This document shows positions 32,375-43,269 of a stretch of DNA of 64,000 nucleotides, piece by piece. The notes beneath the pieces are model-generated. The model did not search any database, was not told the DNA's origin, and was given only the letters and a program-made list of their open reading frames with translations. Numbering within the stretch: the stretch's first letter is position 1; each line of letters opens with the position of its first letter. The translations under genes and the position numbers were made by a program. This DNA comes from Xenoacremonium recifei (lineage: Eukaryota; Ascomycota; Sordariomycetes; Hypocreales; Nectriaceae): the NCBI GenBank assembly GCA_012184525.1, contig WOFQ01000035.1, positions 248,001-312,000 on the forward strand. Direction: 5' to 3'.

Positions 32375-34123
32375 TCAGCTATCGAAAAGGAAGTCCAGAC
32401 GCTTGTTGCCCTCGTCCGAACAATTATCGAGATATCTCGCCTGCTCCTCAGTCGTCATCTTGTTCCAGCGGTCCTTCTTATATTTGTTGCGAGCTGTGTA
32501 GTACACCTTAGAAAGCGCATAGACAACGATTGTCGCGACCGCGATGGCAATCAGGTTCTTATTACCACGATGATAATACGGCTTGTCATCGTTCCTGTAG
32601 ATATTTGACGATGCGATGCCGGAGAGCTGGATAGTGATGTTGTACATGGCAGCACTGATGGCCCGAGTTCGAACAGCGTTGGAAAGCCTGGAGCACCAGC
32701 CAACCTGTGCAGCATGTACTGATGGCTGCCCGAGAATGATGAACGTCAAGGCATACTGGGCCCAAGGCGAGAGATTTTCCACGGATGTGTATTCGATGAC
32801 CAGCAGGGGCAAAACCCAAACCTGAGTCAAGAGACCGATGATGGCGATTTGGTGGAACCTTTCAGTCAGCCAAGTGACCCAAAGCATGTTGATAGCAGCG
32901 AATACAGTGACTGGGATAGAGAGAAGTGTGGTGTTGAACGTGCTGAACCCCAGAGCCTTGAGAGAGAGGGTCAGGTAAGCCTTTGGCGGTGCTGTTGGGA
33001 TCTCAAACAGCATTCCAATAACGTAAATAGGCCATAGATCATAATCTTTGAGACTCTTCCATAGCATGGGCAGAGTAAGAGCTTCTCTGTTATGCATATC
33101 GCTCTTCGAGGGGTCGTCCCTGAGAACTCTGTTGACGATGATCTTTTCTTCCCGCTCGGTGTAGTACCCCTTGGGATTCCACCACGTCTTTGTTTGCGTC
33201 GGTCCAGGCACAAGGAAAAGGAAACTTAAAACCCCGATTATCAGACTCACAATGGCCTCGATCAAGAAGAGCCACGCCCAACCAGCCTTTCCAGCGACTC
33301 CGCGCATGTGTAGAATACCGTAGGCCATGAAAGACGCAATGACGCCTGACATGGAGTCGGTAAACCAGAACAGAGCAAGTCGAACAGGCATCTCTGACTT
33401 TTTGTAAAAGTATGACAAGTAGAGGATAGAATCGGGGATAAACCCGCCCATGAATAACCCGAGGAAGAATCGGCAGGCAAAGAATCCGGCTCTGTTGTGC
33501 ATGAAGAACTGGCCGCCCGATGCCAAACTCCAGCAGATAATTTGTACTGGAATCCAGCGATCGGGTCCGATGCGTTTTCCAATCATCTGTGAGGGTATTT
33601 CGGCTATGAGAAAGCCGATTCGATACATATTCTGAGCGTTGTTATAGTCATTGGTGTTGATTCCGAGGTCATCGAGGAGGTTATCAGCTGCTGCGCTGCT
33701 AAGATTCCCTCGATCAATGTTAAGCCCGAAGAACATGACTAGGATCCAAAGCAGGATCTTGAAGTCCGTTTTGCGGCGGACAGTCCGTTCTTCACGGTAA
33801 GTCCATCGCTCATCAGGGTCAAAGCGGTGATAGTTTTCATATTCAGGCTTTGGAAGGTAGAATTGAGCCAGAAGAGGATTGTCAAAAACGCTGCGTTCAG
33901 TGGCTGTCGCATCTAGGTCTATCGGGGTGTTCTTCCGAGTCAAAGATTCCCAAAAGCCGGAATTAACACTGGTGTCTTCTGGGTCTACCAAATCATCGTC
34001 CAAATCCTTCTTCAGAATGTCTTCTTCAAATACATTGGACTTGCTGGCAGTCGCCTTAGCGTCGGCCTCGGATTCGATGAATCCATCGGATTGAGCTTCG
34101 ACGATCGTGTCGTGTCTGGTCAT
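32375..34123 (-). CDS. MFS anion:cation symporter (Dal5/allantoate-permease family)
   Basis: Single-exon 582-residue transporter. About 115 residues of acidic, Ser/Thr-rich cytosolic N-terminus precede the first helix at WILVMFFGLNIDRGNL. The pattern DRGNL in helix 1, YRIGFLIAEIPSQMIGKRIGPDRWIP after helix 2, and FFLGLFMGGFIPDSILYLSYFYKKSEMPVR over helices 4-5 is that of the ACS family (Dal5, Tna1, Vht1, Seo1), which move organic anions. It shares a 537-bp divergent promoter with the PL26-like lyase, whose expected products are acidic disaccharides, so uptake of rhamnogalacturonan oligosaccharides is a reasonable guess. A nitrogen-compound role (allantoate, ureido compounds) is the alternative. 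Confidence 0.9.
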   Translation of the reverse strand: MTRHDTIVEAQSDGFIESEADAKATASKSNVFEEDILKKDLDDDLVDPEDTSVNSGFWESLTRKNTPIDLDATATERSVFDNPLLAQFYLPKPEYENYHRFDPDERWTYREERTVRRKTDFKILLWILVMFFGLNIDRGNLSSAAADNLLDDLGINTNDYNNAQNMYRIGFLIAEIPSQMIGKRIGPDRWIPVQIICWSLASGGQFFMHNRAGFFACRFFLGLFMGGFIPDSILYLSYFYKKSEMPVRLALFWFTDSMSGVIASFMAYGILHMRGVAGKAGWAWLFLIEAIVSLIIGVLSFLFLVPGPTQTKTWWNPKGYYTEREEKIIVNRVLRDDPSKSDMHNREALTLPMLWKSLKDYDLWPIYVIGMLFEIPTAPPKAYLTLSLKALGFSTFNTTLLSIPVTVFAAINMLWVTWLTERFHQIAIIGLLTQVWVLPLLVIEYTSVENLSPWAQYALTFIILGQPSVHAAQVGWCSRLSNAVRTRAISAAMYNITIQLSGIASSNIYRNDDKPYYHRGNKNLIAIAVATIVVYALSKVYYTARNKYKKDRWNKMTTEEQARYLDNCSDEGNKRLDFLFDS

Positions 34124-34474
34124 GGTTTATTGTACAACACTTGCCTCTGTGCGAGGAGCAGGAAAAGAATGAAGGAGAAGGACTAGTATCTACGAACGAC
34201 ATTTTCAGCTGATCCAATGTGTATTATAGCTCCTAGAGAAATCCCAATGGCGCAATTTTAACCACCATAGTATTGTGTGGCTGAAAAATGATGCAATACA
34301 CCAGACAAAGCACTCGACAGCTCGGACTTCTTTATTCCTCGAATCCTGCGGCTGTAAAGCTGTATATACAGGCCGATAAACTGGCTCGATTGAATATCGG
34401 TCAAGGGTTTGGTTGTGTGTCGGGATGTAATGACCCGAAGCTAACAGAAACGACATGATGGAGCTCGATGGTGT

Positions 34475-34512
34475 TATATAAGTCCATCTCTCAACGTCGG
34501 GTTCGCCCCGAC
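34475..34512. promoter_or_regulatory. TATA box and 6-bp-arm inverted repeat before the PL26-like gene
   Basis: TATATAA at 34475-34481 lies 180 bp before the lyase ATG. Just downstream, 34496-34512 is a perfect inverted repeat GTCGGG-TTCGC-CCCGAC, which also contains CGG-N7-CCG. In the leader it could act as a regulator site or an RNA hairpin. Confidence 0.4.
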
Positions 34513-34660
34513 ACCGACACGCCAATCTTAGCGGAAGACTACCCTGCTGCGAAGCAATCCGCACTTATTACCGTAAAGACATGACAAAGAGAGGGATTTG
34601 GCTACATTACTCATTTTGTTAAATTCTTGCTGAGGACGTCATTGGTTCCCATACGCCATC

Positions 34661-37600
34661 ATGCAAGACCAAGTAAAGGAGACGACCGTCTCTGTCAAAT
34701 GGCTCGGAAAGGCCCCAAACAAAGCATACGGTGTCATTTTTGGGCTCCCCTGGACTAGAGGGGACTTTTGGCCCGGCAAAACGAGCTTCGATTGCACCGA
34801 TGAGGTCGGCCAATCCCTCCCTTTGCAGACCTGGGTAACGGGTTACTGGCCAGACGGCTCAATCAAGTGGACTGGACATGCCCTACCAGCCCAGAGCACG
34901 CCTTCAGGAACGTATCATATCACAGGGAAATTCCCCGTGCAGCAATTTGAGCCACCATCTTCTATCGCTTCAGGAATCAGGGTAACACATCTCTCGGATT
35001 GCATTGAAGTCTTCACAGGCGCTCTCCTGATCAGGTTTCCTACTTCAGGTCCTCACGTCGTGTCGAGACTGAACACCGGCAAAGGAACATTTATTGCTGA
35101 GAATGGGCATCTTGTGCTTCTCGCTGATGATGCGACCACCATAGACTCAGATGGGGCTGTGGGTGCTCGCATACGTACCCTGCAAAGCTTCACTGAGAGC
35201 GTCACAGTGTCAGAAGTAACGCAGATACGAGCTATTGTAACTGTCCGAGGCCGACATCAAGGTCTTCTGTCACGGGAAGCATCTCCAGACAAAGTCAAGT
35301 CATGGATCCCGTTCATTCTGCGATTCTACCTCTACGTAGAGTCCGAGGCCATTCGAGTTGTGCACACTATAATATTAGACGGCGACACCAACAACTCCCG
35401 CATCCGTGGCATAGGCCTACGGTTTGATGTCCCTTTAGACGATACAAAGTCACACAATCGCCACGTCCGGATTGCCGGTTCCGAGAACAAAGTCTTCAGC
35501 GAGGCCGTCCAGAGCGTCACAGGCCTATGGAAGGATCCCGGCATCGCCGTCAGAGATGCCCAGGTGCAAGGCAAGCAGCTGCCTCCGCAAGAGCAATGGA
35601 ATTCCGAATTTGTCCCATATCTGAAATGGGTACCAGAATGGAACGACTTCACCCTCGCTCAACTCTCGCCAGATGGTTTCACCTTGAAGAAAAGAACGAA
35701 ACCAGGGCAAGCTTGGGTTCGCACCACCGGAGGCACTCGAGCGAGCGGCCTAGCCTACCTCGGGTCTCCTCGCGGAGGACTGGCTCTCGGGCTTAGAGAT
35801 TTCTGGGAGCGGTATCCCACCTCAATCGATATCAGAGGTGCGGCTAACCCGAGTAGTCAAATCACTCTGTGGCTTTACAGTCCGTTGGCTGAGCCCATGG
35901 AGTTGAACGCCTATCACGACGGATTAGGACAGCAGGACTATGACGATCAGTTAGATGCCTTGAAGATTACCTACGAGGACTGGGAAAGCGGACTTTCGTC
36001 TGCATATGGGATAGCCAGGACCAACGAGATTTTACTTTTTGGATTAGAAACCACGCCATCTTCAGAAGAACTGAACGCATTGACAGCCTTCACACGCTCA
36101 CCTCCTGTCCTGCTCCCAAGCAACGACTACGTCTATTCAACTCTGGCACTAGGCAATCTGTGGTCGCCTAACAGCAGCCTAATAAGTCCAGAAGGCTCCA
36201 AAGAGACTCTAATTGATCGGAACCTGGACTTTCTCTTCAAATTCTATCGTGACCAAGTCTCACAGCGTCGGTGGTATGGCTTCTGGGACTACGGAGATAT
36301 TATGCATACCTACGATAGCGACAGGCATGTCTGGCGATATGACATAGGAGGATATGCCTGGGATAACTCTGAATTGTCTCCTGATCTCTGGTTGTGGTAT
36401 TACTTTCTGAGAACCGGAAGGGAAGATGTCTATAGGCTGGCTGAAGCTCTCACACGCCATACTGGTGAGGTTGACGTCTACCACCTTGGGCCGCTCAAAG
36501 GCCTGGGAACTCGTCACGGAGTCCAACATTGGAGCGATAGCTGCAAGCAACTCCGCGTCTCCAATGCACTCTACCGACGCACCTTTTATTATATCTCCGG
36601 CGGAGATGAACGGGTTGGCGAGCTTCTTGAAGAGACTTTGGAGGCCGAAAAGACACTACTCGTCTTGGATCCGTACCGAAAAGTACGAGCTGACAGAGGA
36701 AAATATGTCCCAAGATCAAACGCTCTGGGTATTTCCCTGGGCACCGACTGGACTGCTCTTGCGGCCACCTGGTTCATCGACTGGGAGCGCCGGGGTCCCA
36801 CGTGGCAGCAGTCTCTGGCCAAGCTCCAGGCGTCTATGAAAGGAATTGGGTCCTTGAAGAATGGCTTTGTGACAGGCATGGTCGCCTTCAATCTAGAGAC
36901 GGGAGAGGTTGCTCCTCCAGTCGTTGACCCGACAAACAATGGAGTCGTTCGCGTCTCTCATCTGTCTGCCATGTTTGGGCTAGTAGAGATTTGTTCCGAG
37001 CTTTTCTTGAGCTTCGGTGAGACTTTGCCAGAGGGCTTCCAGAAAGCCTGGCTAGATTATTGTCAGTTTTACAACGCCCCTGAACAAGAGCAAGTGGCCA
37101 GGTTCGGGAAGTCATTTGGACGTCTCATTCTCCGCCAAGGCCATTCTCGCCTCACAGCTTTTGCCTCAAACATGCAGTCAAATATCCAGCTAGCGGAGAG
37201 AGCATGGAGTGAGTTCTACAAGAGCGATGGATACGACCATGACTTTGATTGGAAGACAGAGGTGGTTAATAATGGGAACGCCCTGGAGCGTGTGGAGGAA
37301 GCGCCGTGGATTTCCACAAACATCACCGCACTCTACGGCTTGGCAGCGATCCAAAACCTCGCCTTGCTCGGATCGCCACCACCATGTTTCTCCTCTGATA
37401 CAGGCCTTATCTACAGAAACACCTTTGAAAACGCCGAATCCATCACTGGTTGGGTGCGTGAAGGCCCCGTCGAGGCCACCGTCTCCAACAACACCTTGGA
37501 ATTGAGCGCGGATGCCAACTTTCTTTTCTGGATTCCTGAAGAATTCCCAGATGATATCCGCGTCTCCTGGGAGTTTTGTCCTGTCAATGAACCTGGTCTT

Positions 37601-38035
37601 GCTATGTTCTTCATCGGCGCCCAATCGGTGACAGGCGGTAGCATCTTCGAGGAGGACCTGGCACCACGTAACGGAGCCTATCCCCAGTATCACTCAGGTG
37701 ATATTCGGACACTACATGCGTCGTACTTTCGTCGTCGATGGGTCGATGAGCGGCAGTTCCACCTGGCCAACCTGCGCAAGTCTCCGGGATTCCATCTCGT
37801 TGCTCAGGGCGCCGATCCGCTTCCCCCTGTGGCCGATAACAATGGCACATTTTACAAGGTGGAGGTAGTCAAGAAAGGGAAGCATTTCGAAATGTCCATC
37901 GATGGGTTGCTTCTCTTCTCGTGGGATGATGATTGCGAGTCGACGGGACCCGAGATCAAAGGCGGCCGCATCGGGTTCCGCCAGATGAGCTCTTTGGTTG
38001 CGCGGTATCGTAATTTGGAGGTGTGGAAGGCTTAG
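34661..38035 (+). CDS. PL26-like rhamnogalacturonan exolyase fused to a DUF1961 domain
   Basis: Intronless 1124-residue protein. Residues about 1-90 form the N-terminal RIFT-barrel-like domain of the PcRGLX/YetA family (VKWLGKAPNKAYGVIFG, PLQTWVTGYWPDGSIKWTGHAL). A beta-rich second domain runs to about 400, and an alpha/alpha-barrel-like domain follows to about 900 (WYGFWDYGDIMHTYD, WHRYDIGGYAWDN-like WRYDIGGYAWDN, TRHGVQHWSDS). The family founder is the Penicillium chrysogenum exo-rhamnogalacturonan lyase (PL26). Residues about 905-1124 (LIYRNTFENAESITGW to YRNLEVWKA) match DUF1961, known as Bacillus subtilis YesU from the rhamnogalacturonan gene region. No signal peptide is present. Divergent from the Dal5-like transporter. 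Family strong; fusion clear from one open frame. Confidence 0.85.
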   Translation: MQDQVKETTVSVKWLGKAPNKAYGVIFGLPWTRGDFWPGKTSFDCTDEVGQSLPLQTWVTGYWPDGSIKWTGHALPAQSTPSGTYHITGKFPVQQFEPPSSIASGIRVTHLSDCIEVFTGALLIRFPTSGPHVVSRLNTGKGTFIAENGHLVLLADDATTIDSDGAVGARIRTLQSFTESVTVSEVTQIRAIVTVRGRHQGLLSREASPDKVKSWIPFILRFYLYVESEAIRVVHTIILDGDTNNSRIRGIGLRFDVPLDDTKSHNRHVRIAGSENKVFSEAVQSVTGLWKDPGIAVRDAQVQGKQLPPQEQWNSEFVPYLKWVPEWNDFTLAQLSPDGFTLKKRTKPGQAWVRTTGGTRASGLAYLGSPRGGLALGLRDFWERYPTSIDIRGAANPSSQITLWLYSPLAEPMELNAYHDGLGQQDYDDQLDALKITYEDWESGLSSAYGIARTNEILLFGLETTPSSEELNALTAFTRSPPVLLPSNDYVYSTLALGNLWSPNSSLISPEGSKETLIDRNLDFLFKFYRDQVSQRRWYGFWDYGDIMHTYDSDRHVWRYDIGGYAWDNSELSPDLWLWYYFLRTGREDVYRLAEALTRHTGEVDVYHLGPLKGLGTRHGVQHWSDSCKQLRVSNALYRRTFYYISGGDERVGELLEETLEAEKTLLVLDPYRKVRADRGKYVPRSNALGISLGTDWTALAATWFIDWERRGPTWQQSLAKLQASMKGIGSLKNGFVTGMVAFNLETGEVAPPVVDPTNNGVVRVSHLSAMFGLVEICSELFLSFGETLPEGFQKAWLDYCQFYNAPEQEQVARFGKSFGRLILRQGHSRLTAFASNMQSNIQLAERAWSEFYKSDGYDHDFDWKTEVVNNGNALERVEEAPWISTNITALYGLAAIQNLALLGSPPPCFSSDTGLIYRNTFENAESITGWVREGPVEATVSNNTLELSADANFLFWIPEEFPDDIRVSWEFCPVNEPGLAMFFIGAQSVTGGSIFEEDLAPRNGAYPQYHSGDIRTLHASYFRRRWVDERQFHLANLRKSPGFHLVAQGADPLPPVADNNGTFYKVEVVKKGKHFEMSIDGLLLFSWDDDCESTGPEIKGGRIGFRQMSSLVARYRNLEVWKA

Positions 38036-38376
38036 TTTGGATATTGAATATTAGTATCGTTATAGTGCGGGCTCTGTGAGGGACTGGTACACAGTCTAAG
38101 TACTTAGTACTGGAAATGATTGTGACTTCTTGATTGCAAAAATCGTGGTTATTTTTCATTCTTACTGCCGTGCGAAAGTCCCATCCGGGAAAGGGTGAAT
38201 TAATTGAAAATGGGAGTGAATCTATCCCCCTAACCTCTTCGAAGACTTTAAAAACAGATATCTCATTGTCTAAGATGCAATGTCTTTTAAAGATACGGCA
38301 TGTGATTGTGAAACTATTGAGTAATGCTCCTGTCCTTGGTGGTTTCAACCTATAAAGTGAACGTCTTCCTGCAATT
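38036..38376. other. convergent intergenic region
   Basis: 341 AT-rich bases between the 3' ends of the PL26-like and STAND-like genes. It should hold both 3' UTRs and terminators. No gene seen. Confidence 0.4.
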
Positions 38377-40106
38377 CTAATCTTTTTGGGCCAGCAAGTT
38401 CTGCTGCTGATGGTCCCTGCGTTGAGGGCCCATTTGACGATGCATTCTTTTCCGTTCTCTAGCTGGTACCTGAGTGACATTTACGGGTATCACAATATCG
38501 GAGGTGAAAAGCTCGGTATCCTGCATTCCGTAGGTAACACCGGCCCCTAGAAGCAGGACTTTGAGCTGTAAATTCTGAGATTGTTTCCCTAGCTCTGCAA
38601 ACAGATTCTGAAAACCAAGAATCCATGAGAAGTCATCCATCGGTAACAAGCGGTGGTCGAGTGTAGACAAGTCGATGACTAGATAGATCTGGGACATCGC
38701 GCGGGCAAGGATAGACCCGAGAAGTTGAATCCATTCTTTCTCGGTGGTAGCTGTTTGAAAGCGAGAACACTGAAGAGACATTCGACTCTCAGTGATGCTC
38801 GATTTCTCCAAGCAGAGTGCCTGCAGGACAAGATGCTTGAAGAGATCGATGGCCGATACATTGGCGGTACTGTTTTGGGATTCCGGGCCACGAAGCACCC
38901 AAAAAACCGGAACATTTCGTGCTTGGAGTTGCTGAATAATATCGACAGAGAACTTCCTTAAAGCAGACCTAGCGCGAAACCCTCCCTTTGCAATGATGAT
39001 GCTGGACTCCGGCTTCGATGTCCAGCACCCCAGTTTGGGTGACAGCCAGAACTTATTTGTTGTCTCAAAATACCGGCTGCGACTCTGCAATCTCTGCATT
39101 GACTGGTTAAAACGGAACGCTTCCAAAGGGTCTCCAAGGTTGTTTGTTGAAATGTAGGACATGATCTGTGAGAATTGTAGATCACAAAGTCGTTGATTCG
39201 TATCCAGTAGTGAGCTTGACTGTAAAGCATGAAAGGATTCCAATTTGGCAACGATATCAGTGAGCTTGAGGTTGATCTCACGAATCTCTACACGGCTACC
39301 AGAGGTGGCGAGCTGGTCAATTTCGCGAGAATCTGCGGCGATATCCTCTAAAAGATCCTTGTACCTTAACTCAATGGGCCGAGTGATGCTATGAATCAGA
39401 TGTCGCAGTGGCCCTTCACAACACCAATCATAAGCTCTGATGAAGAATCGGACAAGATTGGCGTATAAGTTGCCAATTGCCTTCCTCATCCGCTCAGTCG
39501 GGTAGAGTACGGAGGCCAACTCCACTCGAGGCAACGAGTCCGCGATCTGAGAGAGAGCTTTGGATAGAAGACAGATAATATCTTCATGATTTTGAGCTGA
39601 CTGGTATTCATCAGTGTTTAGTGCCGGCATAGGGAGAACGCAGAGTATTAGAACTCACGACCAGCACGAGCTTCATCGCTCCCCACGCAAGGGCAACATA
39701 CTCGGGATGGTGCTGCACCAGCACATCCATGATGTTACCGTAATAGTGTATCTTGGAAACAGCGCGCTGAAGCCATTTCTTGAGGCGAGGATATCTGGTT
39801 TCATCGGAGTACTTGCTTAACGAGTCGCGTACCAGCGCCTCAATATCGTGTATGCTGCTGGCCCTTCTCGCAAGCTCAACCTTCCTAGCATCGCTTGTCA
39901 AGCTTGTGGCAAATCGATCCAAGCCCTCCTGAAAGGCCTTCTCCGCTGTCGGGGATGCAAAATTTCTGTCAACATCAACTTAATGCGCAAGCAACAAAGA
40001 AAGCTGCCATGATCAGCTAGCCCGCGATTCTCACCTACCTAGCTTGCCCCGTATCACTCTGAGCAGCGTACCAAGTTCTGAGGTAGTCTAACGCACAGCC
40101 ATCCAT
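38377..40106 (-). CDS. fungal STAND-like protein (DUF7708-type N-terminus)
   Basis: Protein of about 510 residues in three exons: start 40106, introns near 39967-40038 and 39603-39654. The N-terminal part (YPRLKKWLQRAVSKIHYYGN, HHPEYVALAWGAMKLVLV, LPRVELASVLYPTERM) is the conserved module that fronts many fungal NACHT/STAND proteins. The next part has a nucleotide-binding-like stretch (IIIAKGGFRARSALRKFS, then FWVLRG and YLVIDLSTLDH), but no GKS/GKT is present, so the P-loop is degenerate. There are no ankyrin, WD40 or TPR repeats; the gene ends soon after. Such proteins are linked to fungal self/non-self responses, but no function is shown here. It is divergent from an AAA ATPase only about 250-400 bp away. 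Confidence 0.75.
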
Positions 40107-40357
40107 ATTTTGATGTGAAGTGTGCTGACCGATATTCGTCGCCTGCTGATATGGACTTTTTTCATATGCTGCAGCCTAAAGTGCACAAAATAACACAGCC
40201 ACCTTAGTGGTGTGCCTCAGGCATACATGCGCCCAGTCCTACGTGTCAGATCCCCGCGTTTGCATTGCTGTCAACTTGACTGTACAATTTTTCTTTTTGG
40301 AGTAATACTTCATAGCTCAGTGGCAGCGCTCACCCTGATACAAAAACTCTGCACTAA
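40107..40357. promoter_or_regulatory. short divergent promoter of the STAND-like / AAA pair
   Basis: About 250 bases (400 if the AAA start is the ATG at 40508) separate the divergent STAND-like and AAA ATPase genes. No palindromic site or TATA box stands out. The closeness itself suggests co-expression. Confidence 0.35.
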
Positions 40358-43269
40358 GTGCTATTCACACTGGTGGGAAGAACGATGCCTTACCACCTCC
40401 CACCATGGAAGCTACCGGGGAGCAACGGAGCAACACCCCAACGGCCAGCGCGGCTGGAAGATCGGAGTCCATCGGGTTTACGCGAACAGTCGACAGAACA
40501 TTCCAGAATGATGGCACTTGCATATGAGGCAGAAGCAGATAGGATACCGGGACCATTTATGCTTCCTAGTGGAATTAGAGGGGATCCGCGAGACCCGAAA
40601 GTCAAACCCGGCGAATATGAAGACAGAGGGGACTACTCCAATACCGAAAATCCCCTTGCTGTCCACAAACATATCACAATCTCTAGAGATCAGACAGAGG
40701 CTAGTTCTTTCAAGAGTGATCAGCTTCTCGTGCTTCAGCAGGGCCTTCGCCAGTCGAAAGGATCTGCCCCCGTAGCACCAAATTATCTCCCAGATTATCC
40801 CCCAGATCTGGGCGGAATGGCAAGAAGTGTACAGGGGACAAATCCACAAATGACCAGATCCTTTGGGAATTGTGAGTATAAAGTCCAATCCCTGTTATTA
40901 GAAGAACTAAATCTTAACATTATAGAAGCCAATGTACTTATCGGTCATGGCCTAAGTCGTCCTGCTACTGCGGGGTCTGATTCATCTAAAGAGAACGAAA
41001 TCCCCCTCGTTGATCTTGCTGGAGATAGCATGACGCCAATAATATTTCCTCAAGGCTCTATTTCCGAGCATAGGGAGAATAAAATGTTGTCGAATTCTAT
41101 TCGAATCTCCCATCTGGAAGCAGAAATTCAAAACCTCCGAACCTTACAAAACTCTCTCAAGTCTACGACTTGGCTTATCCTCCACAAGCTTCAGGATGAG
41201 GATGCAATCTTCCTTGAGGAACCTTCCTGGACAATCGGCCAGGGCTCGCAGCCACGCTTGCGGGGAAACTCGCCAGTTGCTGACGAAATCACTTACCTTC
41301 GCCAGAGATCAGACGTCGCCTTCGTCATATACAAGAAGTACGAACACGATTATCAGTCCAAAGCCATCGAAAAAGCCAAGGCTGAGGGGAATCCGTTACC
41401 TGATCCAGTGCCAGTTATGGAGGCCATTCGCTTGCTCTCTGAGGAGATGATATCTGCAGTAGACGTGTTTACCAGCGCCCAGGAGGCTTTCAAAGTAGAC
41501 TTTCCGATGTGGAACTCGAGGGCGCCGATCGTGTCTCCGTTTCTGTTTTGGTACCGCTACCGTTCACCAGAAGCCCTAGACACGATTCCTGAACCTCATA
41601 AAAGTCAGATGCATTTGCTCACGCAATGGATCGACCTGAACTACGATCAAGTCTACACTAAAGCTGATAGCCAATTCGCCCGTGGGTTTGTCTCTAGATC
41701 AACGATTCCCTTCTTCGTGCGACCGGGGGATGTCCTGGTTTCGAAGAACGACGGCGACATTCAAGGCTATGTTGCTGAAACGTGGGCAATTTCAGAGCCG
41801 GTAGATGAAGGTTCCAAGGTGCCTCGGAAGTGGACCGTGAGGGCCTGGTCTTACGGCTATGATGGTCAATTTTACCGATATCCCGCTGTGCTGGAGGTTC
41901 ACCTCAAATGTGGGGAGAATGACGAGGACGTGGACATCGCTGTCCTTGATATCCTGCCCCTACGATTTGCTAATGATGAGATTCGCGCCAAGCTTCACCG
42001 CCGTAGTCGCATTATGTGGGCATGCCGATACAGAAAACTAATTGCATACAAAGGCGAGTTCGACGGTGAGCTCTCAGGGGTGAGTCTACTGCTATTTAAC
42101 AGACGTGTAACCTTCTGATTATATGTTAGGAGGGTGAAAGATACATGATCGACTGTAAAACCTATAAGCAACTGCACCCATCCGGACTTTCGATGCGAAA
42201 CGGCCGGAAAGAGATGAACACTACGGTCATGAAGTCTGACGAACCACCATGTGGTCCGGAGTCGCTTACGTTTCCCAAAACTATAGTTGGATATAACCTA
42301 CGACAAAAGAAGTGGTGTAAGCAGGTCCTCATGAAAGTCGGCACGGTCCTTTACTAACATTACGGTTCAGTAGACCTCAAGGTCGACTTATTCCAGGACG
42401 TAGTTTGGAATACAGAAGCATTTAAGCACCTGGTCATCGATGAAGAGACGAAGGACTTGGTACAAGCCCTTATAACGACAAAGCTCGAAAACGAACAAGG
42501 CACAGATCTTATTCAAGGTAAAGGTAACGGGTTGATCATCTTACTACATGGAGGCCCGGGGACTGGAAAGACCTTTACTGCCGAAAGTGTCGCGGAAATC
42601 GCCAGAAAGCCTCTATATCGTGTGACTTGTGGTGATATTGGCACTACACCGGAGAAGGTTGAGAAATACCTTGAATCAGTTCTTCATCTTGGCAAGATCT
42701 GGGGCTGTGTGGTCCTACTAGATGAAGCCGATGTTTTCTTGGAACAGCGGACCTTGACCGATCTTGAACGGAACGCCTTGGTATCTGTTTTTCTACGAGT
42801 CCTCGAGTATTATGAAGGAATTCTCATCTTGACCTCTAACCGGGTCGGCACATTTGATGAGGCTTTCAAGTCTCGCATCCAGTTATCTCTACACTATGAG
42901 GCCCTGAGTAAATCTCAACGCCGCATGATTTGGAGTAACTTCCTCGACCGGCTAAGTACGCCATACCTTGAGAACAAGACGATAGAGCCTATCACACAGA
43001 GGAAACGGAAGATTGAAGAGGTAAAAAACGTCGATTTCGAGGACATCAGGAGCCACCTGGCCGAACTGGCAGAACATGAGATGAATGGACGACAGATTCG
43101 CAATGCTATCACAACGGCTCGACAACTGGCCAAGTTCAAGAAGGAGGACATGGCGTATAGGCACTTGGACCATGTTATCAAAACTTCGAGGAAGTTCGAT
43201 AGGTATCTTGAGAAGATACGTGATGATATTACAGATGAGCAGGTAGCGCGAGAAGATAGGATTCGATGA
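40358..43269 (+). CDS. AAA ATPase with DUF7025-type N-terminal region
   Basis: Large ATPase of about 900 residues in three exons: the first ends at about 42079, a middle exon runs about 42130-42317, and the last runs from about 42372 to 43269. Possible starts are ATGs at 40358, 40385 and 40508; the true one is unclear. A helical, probably coiled-coil piece (SHLEAEIQNLRTLQNSL) precedes a conserved block (WIDLNYDQVYTKADSQFARG, VRPGDVLVSKND) that precedes the AAA core in many fungal proteins. The AAA core has Walker A GGPGTGKT, Walker B CVVLLDEADVF, sensor-1 ILTSNRVG and an arginine-finger region FKSRIQLSLHY. Relatives resemble Bcs1/ATAD3-like fungal ATPases of unknown role. It is divergent from the STAND-like gene. 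Confidence 0.85.
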
